Source of the DNA: Richelia sp. CSU_2_1
GTDB lineage: Bacteria > Cyanobacteriota > Cyanobacteriia > Cyanobacteriales > Microcoleaceae
Direction of reading: 5' to 3'
Assembly: GCA_012034575.1 (NCBI GenBank)
Contig: JAAUPF010000035.1
Location: 1 to 45,457 of the forward strand
Length of the DNA: 45,457 bases
Numbering within the stretch: the first letter of the stretch is position 1; each line of letters starts with the position of its first letter. Both the position numbers and the translations under genes were made by a program. This document shows, piece by piece, positions 8,170 through 15,966 of the stretch. The notes under the pieces are model-generated. The model did not search any database and had not been told where the DNA came from. It worked only from the letters and a program-made list of their open reading frames with translations.

Positions 8170-8724
8170 ATGAGTTCGTCAATGAGTTCGTCAAAAAGCG
8201 ATCGGCGAACGCTTTTGCCGAGATTTAAACCTACTTCAAAATCGGGAAGATGGCGCTGGAATTGGCAGCGTTGGTGCCGCTACTACTACAAAAGGTTTCT
8301 CCGGTTGCGCGGCACCCCCGAATCAATTGCTAGGGGTTTTGCAGCCGGAGTATTTACAGGAATGTTTCCGGCATTCGGGCTGCAAATCGTCAGTGGGGTA
8401 GCGCTGGCAACTTTGCTGCGAGGCAATAAAATTGTAGCGGCGGCAGGGACTTGGATCAGCAATCCGATTACTGATTTGCCGATCTGGGCTTTAAACTTTC
8501 AAGTAGGTCGGTGGGTGCTGGGTTCCCAGCGAGCATTTAACCCTCAAAGCATTACATCTTTCGAGAATTTACTCAAGTTCGGGACTGAATTTGCGATTGA
8601 GTTGTTAGTAGGTTCTTTGTTGATGGCTTCACTGTGTGCTGTTGGGAGTTATTTTCTGACACTTAGGGCAGTGCGTCGCGGGCGCAGGTACAGGAGGTCT
8701 TTACAGAAGTCGTCTAAAATCTAA
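8170..8724 (+). CDS. DUF2062 membrane protein
   Basis: The family signature is clear: TPESIARGFAAGVFTGMFPAFGLQ followed by a hydrophobic segment, then NPITDLPIWALNFQVGRWVLG and a second hydrophobic pair near the C-terminus, giving two or three membrane helices. The molecular role of DUF2062 is not established. The N-terminus is basic (RRTLLPRF...WRWNWQRWCRYYYKRF). Start choice is open: TTG at 8149, ATG at 8170 or ATG at 8182. The last two are separated by a 12-bp tandem duplication (ATGAGTTCGTCA twice). I chose 8170. Confidence 0.85.
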   Translation: MSSSMSSSKSDRRTLLPRFKPTSKSGRWRWNWQRWCRYYYKRFLRLRGTPESIARGFAAGVFTGMFPAFGLQIVSGVALATLLRGNKIVAAAGTWISNPITDLPIWALNFQVGRWVLGSQRAFNPQSITSFENLLKFGTEFAIELLVGSLLMASLCAVGSYFLTLRAVRRGRRYRRSLQKSSKI

Positions 8725-8864
8725 AATTTCACCTAGAACAGCTAAGCATAACTAGAGTCTCTGGTGTTGACGTGGGAATGCGGTATTTAGATCTCAAATT
8801 GCATTAACTTTGGTTATCCTGATTGTATGTCGCAGTTTAAAACTAACAGGGAGGAAGGTAAAGC

Positions 8865-11081
8865 ATGACCAGTCAACTGCTGGACAAGCGCTATCGCATC
8901 ATTCAAGTCACGGGTGTCACCACCGCCGGCAAAACTTATCTGGCTGCAGATACTCACCGTCCCGGATACCCGCACTGTACGGTCAGAGAAATTCAACTGG
9001 CGGGCAAAAACTCCCAAACTCCGCAGTTAACCAAAATTATATTTCAAAGAAATGCCGAAAAAATTGAAAAATTGGGAAAACACGGTCAAATTCCCGAATT
9101 GTTGGCGTATTTTGAAGAAAATCAAAGTTTATACTTAATAGAAGAGTTTGTAGCTGGAGAACCTTTAAGTCAAGAACTAATACCGGGCAAAGCTTGGACG
9201 GACGATCGAGTAATCGATCTGTTGCAAGAAGTATTGGAAATTTTGACTTTCATTCACGAAAATGCCTGCATCCACCGCCAAATTCAACCAGAAAATCTGA
9301 TCCGGCGCGAGTCGGACGGCAAATTAACTGTAATTAACTTTAAGTTAGAGCAAGAAACTGACCCTCAAATTGCGAATTTTCAGTTGCAGTTAATTCATGG
9401 AAATTCGTCTCAAGTGTCGGTGACGCAAAAGCAAGCTCAGATTGCCTTCACCGCATACATCCCGATCGAGCAAGCGGCTGGTAATGCCCGCTACAGCAGC
9501 GACATCTACGCTTTAGGTACGATCGCCCTGCAAGCGGTAACGGGAATTTCGGCAGGGGAATTAGCTGCTGTAAGAAATAGCAAAGGCGAAATCAATTGGC
9601 GCGATCGGGCAAATTGTTCGGCAGGTCTAGCAGCAATTATTGATAAAATGGTGCGCGCCAATTTTGAAGAACGCTATCAGGAAACTGCCGAAGTTTTAGC
9701 CGATCTCAAACAAATTCCTCGCCCCACAATTGCCCGCGAAACCAAGGTCGATCGGCTGCCGCAAACCATCGTTACTCCCGCCTTTTTTCGCAAACCCCTG
9801 CCGCGCAGCAGCAAAACTCTTTGGTTGCTGCTGGGCGGTACTGCTGCTGCTGCAATTTTGACAGCAGGATTAATTTATTTGTGGCACAGTAAAAATCCGG
9901 CAAGGGCAAAAGAATTGTTCGCCCGCGGTCAGTCAAAAGCACAGCAGGGAGACAAAGCCGGGGCGATCGCGTATTATACGCAAGCACTAGCGATCGATGC
10001 CAAGGATGCGGAAACCTTATACAAGCGGGCGAACGCGCGCTACGACACGGGCTCGAAGGAGGAAGCAATACAGGATTACACGCAAGCAATTCAAGTCAAT
10101 CCCAATCACAGCAAAGCCACCTACAACCGCGGCCTGGCCCGGCGCGAGCTCGGCGATTTGCGGGGGGCTGTGGAAGATTTCACCCAAACAATCCGCATCG
10201 ATCCCAGCGACGCAGGTGCTTACTACGAAAGGGCTTTAGCTTACTACGATTTGGGCGATCGCAAAACTGCAATTGCCGACTACACCGAAGCAATCCGCCT
10301 CGATCCCAACAATGCCAACGCTTACAGCAGCAGGGGTTTGGCTCGATCGGCCGCTGGGGACAAAACCGGGGCGATGGCAGATTTTACGCAAGCAATTCAA
10401 ATCAGCCCCCAAGAAGCTGGGATTTATTATTCAAGGGGTCGAGCGAGATTTAATTTGGCAGATTATCAAGGAGCGGTGGAAGATTATACTAAGGCGATTG
10501 AATTAGATCCGTCACAAGCTGATGCTTATACCAATCGGTGCAGCGCTCATTTAAACTTGGCAGTGTACGACAAAGCAATTGCAGATTGTACCGCAGCAAT
10601 TCGCCTCGATGCAAAAGACGAAGCTGCATACAACAACCGCTGCATTGCTTATTTGAATTTAAAACAATTTCAGAAAGCGGCTGAAGATTGCAGCTTAACG
10701 ATCGGACTTAACAGCAACAATCCCAAAGCTTACAGCAATCGAGGATTGGCTCGATCGGCGGCGGGAGACAAACCAGGGGCGATCGAAGATTTCAGTCAAG
10801 CAATCCGACTCAACCCCAGCGATGCAGTTGCTTACAGCAATCGCGGTACTATTTATTTTGACATCAAAAATTATGCTTCAGCGGTTGAGGATTTCGCGCA
10901 ATCATTGCGGCTGAATCCCAACAATGCCACAGCTTACTACAGCCGCGGCCTAGTCCGCCGCCAACTCAAAGATCGTACCGGGGCGATCGAAGATTTTCAG
11001 AAAGCTGCAACGCTATTCCTAGAACAAGGAAGGGCCGACGGCTTCCAAAATGCCCAAGAACAAATAAATAGCTTTAAGTAA
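8865..11081 (+). CDS. Pseudokinase-TM-TPR protein
   Basis: The 738-residue protein has a Hanks-kinase-like N-terminus (1-285), one membrane helix near 317-340 (LWLLLGGTAAAAILTAGLIYLW) and about eleven TPR units from ~345 to 725. Catalytic positions are lost. The lysine of beta-3 is R (CTVREIQL), the HRD loop reads HRQIQPENLI near 137, and DFG reads NFK near 157 (LTVINFKLEQ). It is therefore predicted inactive for phosphotransfer. Fold markers remain (AYIPIEQ, SSDIYALG). It is a close paralogue of the intact kinase downstream, with the same order of parts, so it may act as an allosteric or scaffolding partner. A strong Shine-Dalgarno, GGGAGGAAGG, precedes ATG 8865. The TPR part should lie across the membrane from the kinase fold. 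Confidence 0.88.
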   Translation: MTSQLLDKRYRIIQVTGVTTAGKTYLAADTHRPGYPHCTVREIQLAGKNSQTPQLTKIIFQRNAEKIEKLGKHGQIPELLAYFEENQSLYLIEEFVAGEPLSQELIPGKAWTDDRVIDLLQEVLEILTFIHENACIHRQIQPENLIRRESDGKLTVINFKLEQETDPQIANFQLQLIHGNSSQVSVTQKQAQIAFTAYIPIEQAAGNARYSSDIYALGTIALQAVTGISAGELAAVRNSKGEINWRDRANCSAGLAAIIDKMVRANFEERYQETAEVLADLKQIPRPTIARETKVDRLPQTIVTPAFFRKPLPRSSKTLWLLLGGTAAAAILTAGLIYLWHSKNPARAKELFARGQSKAQQGDKAGAIAYYTQALAIDAKDAETLYKRANARYDTGSKEEAIQDYTQAIQVNPNHSKATYNRGLARRELGDLRGAVEDFTQTIRIDPSDAGAYYERALAYYDLGDRKTAIADYTEAIRLDPNNANAYSSRGLARSAAGDKTGAMADFTQAIQISPQEAGIYYSRGRARFNLADYQGAVEDYTKAIELDPSQADAYTNRCSAHLNLAVYDKAIADCTAAIRLDAKDEAAYNNRCIAYLNLKQFQKAAEDCSLTIGLNSNNPKAYSNRGLARSAAGDKPGAIEDFSQAIRLNPSDAVAYSNRGTIYFDIKNYASAVEDFAQSLRLNPNNATAYYSRGLVRRQLKDRTGAIEDFQKAATLFLEQGRADGFQNAQEQINSFK

Positions 11082-11117
11082 ACGATCGGCCATCAGTTAT
11101 CGGTTCGAGACTCACTC

Positions 11118-11230
11118 CGAAACCGAGTTTTTTTTATCGCGACTTAGGCGCGGGTGTGCGGGAACCGGATTTTTTCTCTAAAATACTTCTTGTTACCCGC
11201 AAATTCGGTAAAAAACCCGGTTTCTTTAAT
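11118..11230. repeat. Dispersed GAAACCGGGTTTTT repeat fragments
   Basis: The 539-bp gap between the two kinase genes holds no gene. It contains GAAACCGAGTTTTTTTT (11118 on), GGAACCGGATTTTTTC (11160 on) and the inverse AAAAAACCCGGTTTCTTT (11210 on). These are members of a family also seen at 30292-30357, 34591-34662 and 39109-39170. The rest of the gap is heptamer array. Confidence 0.55.
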
Positions 11231-11513
11231 ATCAGTGCTGAAGTTTTGTTTCCGAAACAAGGAAAGAAAGTCTTTAATACCGATCGAAAGCCCGCTTTGT
11301 TTGGTTTTAATGCTTGATTTACGCAGTTGTTAGTTTCAAAAAACAACAAATAAAAACTAATTACCAATTCGCCCTTATCAATTCCCAGTTCCCAATTTCC
11401 CATTCCCAATTACCGATATGTAAATCCACCTACTTATCTGAAATAAATCACTAAAAATCATACATTATCAGCATTCTTCCTTCTTTCTTACTTCTGACTA
11501 ATAACAACTAATA

Positions 11514-11615
11514 ACTGTCAACTATCAACTATCAACTGTCAACTCTTCCTTCTTCCCTCTTCCTTCTTCCTTCTTCCCTCTTCCTTCTTCCTTCTTCCTT
11601 CTTCCTTCTTCCTTC
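11514..11615. repeat. Two adjacent heptamer arrays upstream of the second kinase
   Basis: First CTGTCAA/CTATCAA units (11514-11543, the inverse of TTGACAG), then about ten TTCCTTC/TTCCCTC units forming a pure pyrimidine tract to 11615. The tract ends six bases before the kinase start codon, so it would form the 5' leader. Its mirror symmetry could allow triplex DNA. Confidence 0.8.
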
Positions 11616-11620
11616 ATATT

Positions 11621-13819
11621 ATGAACATGGTTGGTCAACTTTTAGACGGGCGCTACCGCGTAGTACAAATCCTCAGTTCCGGTGCTTTCGGACAAACTTA
11701 TTTAGCTGCCGATACTCGCCGCCCCGGACACCCTCAATGCGTGGTCAAACAACTGCGCCCTCCCAGCAATACTTCAGCAGTTCTCAAAACAGCTTACCGC
11801 TTGTTCAAACAAGAAGCAGAAATTCTTGAAAAGCTGGGAAAACACGATCGCATTCCGTTTTTGCTGGCTTATTTTGAAGAAGGCAATCAGTTCTATCTGG
11901 TAGAAGAATTCGTACCGGGACACGCCCTCAATCGAGAAATTATTGCCGGTCAACCTTGGCGCGAAGAACGGGCGATCGCGCTGATGGAAGAAGTGTTAGA
12001 AATTTTGGATTTCGTACACTCCCAAGGAGTGATTCACCGGGATGTAAATCCCTCGAATTTAATCCGCCGCAAACCCGATGGCAAATTAGTTTTAATTGAC
12101 TTCGGATCGGTAAAAGAAGTAACAACTCACGTTGGGGATTGCGAAATAGAAATGCCCCGCACGATCGCTACGGGAACTCCGGCTTATATGCCGATCGAAC
12201 AATTTCAAGGCAACCCGCAATTTAGCAGCGATCTTTATGCAGTGGGGATGATGGCAATCCAAGCGATGACGGGTTTGCCCGGTACGGATCTGCCAAAATT
12301 GCAAGATCCGAATCCTTCCCACACGGGGGAAATTGTCTGGAAAAATCGCGCTCAATGTTCGGCAGGGTTCGCCAATATAATTGATAAAATGATCTGTCAC
12401 AATTTTGGCAGGAGATATCATTCGGCTGCCGAAGTTTTGGAAGCTTTGCAAAAGTTGAACAACCGCCAAGACGTGCTGGGAACCGCTCACAAGGCAACAA
12501 CTATGCCGGAAAATGTGATGAATGGTGCTAGTCTGGTATCGCGTTTTAATGCTCGGTTTTGGTGGCTGCTTTTGGGTGGAGTGGGGGCTGCGATCGCGCT
12601 AGTATTTCTATTAAGTTATTGCGGCCGCCCGAATCCTGTTAAAGCTAAGGAATATTACGAACGGGGGGTGGAAAAATCCCGCAATAAAGATGCCGCCGGA
12701 GCATTAGAATATTTCGATCGATCGATTAAGTTAGATCCTAACAGTTATGCAGCTTTTTACAGGCGGGGAAATGCCAATTACGATTTGCAGAAATATCCAG
12801 CAGCGATCGCGGATTACTCAGGGGCGATCGCGCTGAATCCTAATTACGTTCAAGCTTATTTTAATCGGGGATTAGCGCGCTACGAATCCAACGACAAGCG
12901 GGGGGCTATTGAAGATTATACGCAGGCTTTAAAACTCGCACCAAACGATGCAGATACTTATTACGAGCGGGGAATTGCCTATCTAGATTTGCAAGATTAC
13001 AAGAGCGCTATCCAAGATTTCAGTCAGGTAATTCGGTTGCAGCCAAACCTCGGTAAAGCCTATCATTCGCGAGGGCTGGCGCGCGCGGCAAGCAAAGATT
13101 TGCAAGGAGCGATCGGGGATTATACTGAGGCGATTAAACTCAATCCTCAAGATGCTACAGCGTTGTACAGCCGGGGGAGAGCTCGCTTTCATTTAGGAGA
13201 TTACCGGGGAGCTTTGGCGGATTATTCTGAGGTAATTGCGATCGATCCTAAAAGTGCGGATGCTTTTGCCAATCGGTGCAGCGCGCAGTTAAATTTGGGA
13301 GCGCATCAAGCGGCGGTTGATGATTGCACGCAAGCAATTTCGATCGGCGATGAAGATGCGGTTCCTTACAACAATAGGTGCATTGCTTATTTAAATTTGA
13401 AGGATTACCCAAAAGCAATTGCCGATTGCACTCAAGCACTGACTTTGAATCCAAATGATTATAATGCTTTGAGCAATCGGGGTTTGGCGCGCAATGCTGC
13501 GGGGGACAATGAAGGGGCGATCGCGGATTTTAGTGCGGCAATTGGACTCAATCCTAACGATGCTGAAGCTTATGCAAATCGCGCTAAAATTTACTTTCAA
13601 TTAAAGAACGCGAATAGCGCGATCGCGGATTACGTGCAAGCAATTCGGATCGATCCTACTTCCGCTAGTGCTTACTACGGTAGGGGTTTGGTGCGCCGTT
13701 CTTTGGGAGACAAATCGGGGGCGATGAGCGATTTTGAAAAAGCGGGAAAACTATTTCTCGATCGAGGTCTTACAGGCGGCTATAAAGATGCTCAATTTGA
13801 GTTGGAAAAGCTTAAATAA
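11621..13819 (+). CDS. Serine/threonine protein kinase with TM helix and TPR repeats
   Basis: This 732-residue paralogue of the preceding gene keeps its catalytic residues: lysine in CVVKQLRP, HRDVNPSNLI near 138, DFG in DFGSVK near 159, and AYMPIEQ. Glycine-loop features (SSGAFGQTY) are present too. A membrane helix at about 312-334 (FWWLLLGGVGAAIALVFLLSYCG) is followed by about eleven TPR motifs to the end. Cyanobacterial kinases of this layout are thought to sense or assemble protein complexes through the TPRs; substrates are unknown. Start: ATG 11621 or, two codons on, ATG 11627. Neither has a Shine-Dalgarno because a pyrimidine repeat abuts the start. The 3' end overlaps a convergent HNH remnant by eight bases. 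Confidence 0.92.
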   Translation: MNMVGQLLDGRYRVVQILSSGAFGQTYLAADTRRPGHPQCVVKQLRPPSNTSAVLKTAYRLFKQEAEILEKLGKHDRIPFLLAYFEEGNQFYLVEEFVPGHALNREIIAGQPWREERAIALMEEVLEILDFVHSQGVIHRDVNPSNLIRRKPDGKLVLIDFGSVKEVTTHVGDCEIEMPRTIATGTPAYMPIEQFQGNPQFSSDLYAVGMMAIQAMTGLPGTDLPKLQDPNPSHTGEIVWKNRAQCSAGFANIIDKMICHNFGRRYHSAAEVLEALQKLNNRQDVLGTAHKATTMPENVMNGASLVSRFNARFWWLLLGGVGAAIALVFLLSYCGRPNPVKAKEYYERGVEKSRNKDAAGALEYFDRSIKLDPNSYAAFYRRGNANYDLQKYPAAIADYSGAIALNPNYVQAYFNRGLARYESNDKRGAIEDYTQALKLAPNDADTYYERGIAYLDLQDYKSAIQDFSQVIRLQPNLGKAYHSRGLARAASKDLQGAIGDYTEAIKLNPQDATALYSRGRARFHLGDYRGALADYSEVIAIDPKSADAFANRCSAQLNLGAHQAAVDDCTQAISIGDEDAVPYNNRCIAYLNLKDYPKAIADCTQALTLNPNDYNALSNRGLARNAAGDNEGAIADFSAAIGLNPNDAEAYANRAKIYFQLKNANSAIADYVQAIRIDPTSASAYYGRGLVRRSLGDKSGAMSDFEKAGKLFLDRGLTGGYKDAQFELEKLK

Positions 13820-13940
13820 TTAGTTTATTGCCTTTCTCTGGGATCTTCTGGTGGTGGGTGACAGCGGGAGAGTGACAATATTCGCAAAGATATTTAGCTC
13901 GTTGTCTAACATATTTGCGCGTTGCTTCAGAAATGGTCAT
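13812..13940 (-). pseudogene. 5' remnant of an HNH endonuclease gene
   Basis: An ATG at 13940 overlaps the stop of the 77-residue gene (ATGA) and opens a 42-residue frame beginning MTISEATRKYVRQRAKYLCEYC. That start, with its CxxC pair, is the N-terminus of cyanobacterial HNH nucleases of the ISxxxR...CEYC type, normally about 100-170 residues with a later DHI and HNH block. Here similarity ends near CHSP and the frame runs into the 3' end of the convergent kinase gene. The nuclease core is missing, so this is a truncated remnant. Confidence 0.65.
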
Positions 13941-14170
13941 TGTTGAGCGATGAGGAGAGAATTTAGGTAAGTAAAGAGGCGATCGAGTTCGTTAATAGCG
14001 TTGAGTTCGTCTTGTTCTTCAGCAGTTAGAGAGTTGAGTTTATTTTTTTCCAGAAGATTTTCTAGCTGCAATTGAAGTCGATCGGTAAATTTGAATAGAG
14101 GGCGATCGTTCACCATTTCGACTTTAATTCCAGTTTCGATCGGTGAGGGAGGTTGAATGACAACTTGCAT
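13937..14170 (-). CDS. Small hypothetical protein upstream of an HNH remnant
   Basis: The 77-residue protein has no recognised domain. It is rich in charged and helical residues in its second half (LQLQLENLLEKNKLNSLTAEEQDELNAINELDRLFTYLNSLLIAQQ), giving a likely coiled or helical bundle. Its stop overlaps the start of the HNH remnant by four bases, so the two were co-translated. In cyanobacteria small proteins of this kind often precede HNH genes and may be an antitoxin or accessory factor; that role is inferred from position only. Confidence 0.6.
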   Translation of the reverse strand: MQVVIQPPSPIETGIKVEMVNDRPLFKFTDRLQLQLENLLEKNKLNSLTAEEQDELNAINELDRLFTYLNSLLIAQQ

Positions 14171-14249
14171 ACTTTTAACTTTGACGAAAGGAGAATGCTT
14201 GTGTTTATTTTAATGCTTCTATTCTCGATCGAGTGTATGTTTTTGCAAA

Positions 14250-14350
14250 AGAGGTAAAGCCTCTAGACATGAGTTCCCAGGCGATACCTGGGAAGCATTT
14301 ACACCAGATGAGAATGTACGAAGTTCGGGACTTCAGTCCTGACTGCGAAC
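14250..14350. repeat. Cluster of three hairpins 3' of selO
   Basis: Three hairpins follow each other: AGAGG-TAAAG-CCTCT at 14250-14264, TTCCCAGG-CGATA-CCTGGGAA at 14274-14294, and a longer one at 14323-14350 (GTTCGGGACTTCAGTCC to GACTGCGAAC). The middle one matches a repeat (GAGTTCCCAGGCGATNCCTGGGAA) common between genes in this cyanobacterial group. They lie just past the selO stop and may end its transcript. Confidence 0.55.
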
Positions 14351-14356
14351 CTGTTT

Positions 14357-15784
14357 TTACGACTCTTGAATTCGCTTTACCAACTCGTAAAATGGTTGCC
14401 AATTATCCTCGACGGTTATTTTGTCCCAAACCTCCTCAATTGTCGGTCTTAACAGCGACTGTTCGGGATTCTTTTCCCGCAATCTCTGGGCCATTCGATC
14501 TAAATCAGCCTCCGACAAACCTTGTAACAGGTGATAGTAAAACTGCCGCCATTGCGCTATAACTTCGATCGATTCCGCTTGGCTAAAGATTTTAGTCGCA
14601 TCATCCCGCCAAGCGCGATCGAACTGTTTTCGCAGTTCAAAAAAGAAACCTTGATAATCAACTTGAGTTTCCGCCAGCAATTTAATTGTCAGTTGCAACA
14701 ATTCATTTGCTTCGTCCTCCGGCAAGTCCTCAAAGCCCAATCTATTTAACATCAACCTCCGGTAAGCTGTATAATAATACTCGTCAAACTCAGCCAAAGC
14801 CGCATCCATATCGGTTTGCTCGATCGCGCAGCCTAGCGGTTGTTGAAGTTTCTCTAAATTTGACTTGCATACATACGGTTGATTGCCGTAACAGTAAAGA
14901 CCGAAATGGTCGAAATAAGCTGCAATAAACTGCGGTTTATAACTCGGGATAAAAGCGTAGGGACCGTAATCGAAACTTTCTCCAGTAATCGACATATTAT
15001 CCGTATTCAGCACGGCGTGACAAAATCCTGCTGCCATCCACTGCGCTACTAATTCGGCTACTTTCTTAACTAATTCTCCGTAAAAAAGCGCGTACTTTTC
15101 CGATGGCGAAATATTCGTTTTTTGACTTGATAAATGCAGTTCGGGATAGTAATATTGAATTACAAAATCTAGCAGTTTTTTCAGCAAATCCGGGCGGCGG
15201 ATGTAGTGCAATCTTTCAAAAGTACCGAAACGGATGTGAGAGTGACTGAAACGAATCATTACGGACGATCGCGTGGGAGAAGGTTCGTCACCCCGCCACA
15301 AAGCTTCGCCAGTTTCAATTAAACTCAAACAGCGGGAAGTATTAACTCCCAATCGGTGCAAAGCTTCCGCAGCCAAAACTTCGCGCACGCCTCCTTTTAA
15401 AGTAAGTCTACCGTCAGCGTGTCGCGAGTAGGGAGTGCGACCGGAACCTTTAGTACCGAAGTCGTAAAGTCTGCCGTCAGTACCGCGAACTTGTCCGTAC
15501 AAAAAACCTCTGCCGTCGCCTAAATTCGGGTTGTATTCGTTAAATTGATAGCCGTGATAGCGGAGTGCGAGAAAAGGACGGACGCAGTGAAATTTGCCGA
15601 ATGCTTCGATGAAATGTTCGTCAGTTACTTGTGCCGGATCTAAACCAAGTTTCGGCAACAATTTGTCGTTGCGAAACCGGAGGATGTGCTGCGGGAAATC
15701 GGCAGCAGCGACTTCATCGAAATAGTCACCGCCGAGGGATTCGATCGCAGTTTCGTAGTTGAGGGAGAGCAAGGGATTTGACAT
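14357..15784 (-). CDS. selO: Protein adenylyltransferase SelO (YdiU/UPF0061)
   Basis: SelO is a pseudokinase-fold enzyme that AMPylates proteins, with ATP bound in reversed orientation, and is linked to redox stress. The 475-residue frame shows the family hallmarks: [42 protein letters not shown], the [18 protein letters not shown] block, and [23 protein letters not shown] with the metal-binding N and D. Length is normal for bacterial members and no C-terminal selenocysteine is expected. Start: ATG 15784; a GTG at 15802 would add six residues. It is transcribed alone. Confidence 0.93.
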   Translation of the reverse strand: MSNPLLSLNYETAIESLGGDYFDEVAAADFPQHILRFRNDKLLPKLGLDPAQVTDEHFIEAFGKFHCVRPFLALRYHGYQFNEYNPNLGDGRGFLYGQVRGTDGRLYDFGTKGSGRTPYSRHADGRLTLKGGVREVLAAEALHRLGVNTSRCLSLIETGEALWRGDEPSPTRSSVMIRFSHSHIRFGTFERLHYIRRPDLLKKLLDFVIQYYYPELHLSSQKTNISPSEKYALFYGELVKKVAELVAQWMAAGFCHAVLNTDNMSITGESFDYGPYAFIPSYKPQFIAAYFDHFGLYCYGNQPYVCKSNLEKLQQPLGCAIEQTDMDAALAEFDEYYYTAYRRLMLNRLGFEDLPEDEANELLQLTIKLLAETQVDYQGFFFELRKQFDRAWRDDATKIFSQAESIEVIAQWRQFYYHLLQGLSEADLDRMAQRLREKNPEQSLLRPTIEEVWDKITVEDNWQPFYELVKRIQES

Positions 15785-15966
15785 TCTTCTATTGTATCGC
15801 ACAACGGGCGATCGGTCTTCGTAGAGCGCGCAGCGCGCATCATTGCCATCAACTTCAGTTAAATCTTATACTTTTCGATCGGGTTTTGTACCAAGTTACC
15901 ACTCCGTCTATACTTTTTAAAAGTATTAAACACTTCTTCTTTCCTAATTAAGACCTCGATCTTGGA

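Noticed and set aside
14233..14562. 109-codon plus-strand frame across the end of selO
   Set aside because: It runs through the hairpin cluster and antisense to selO; no homology or ribosome site supports it.
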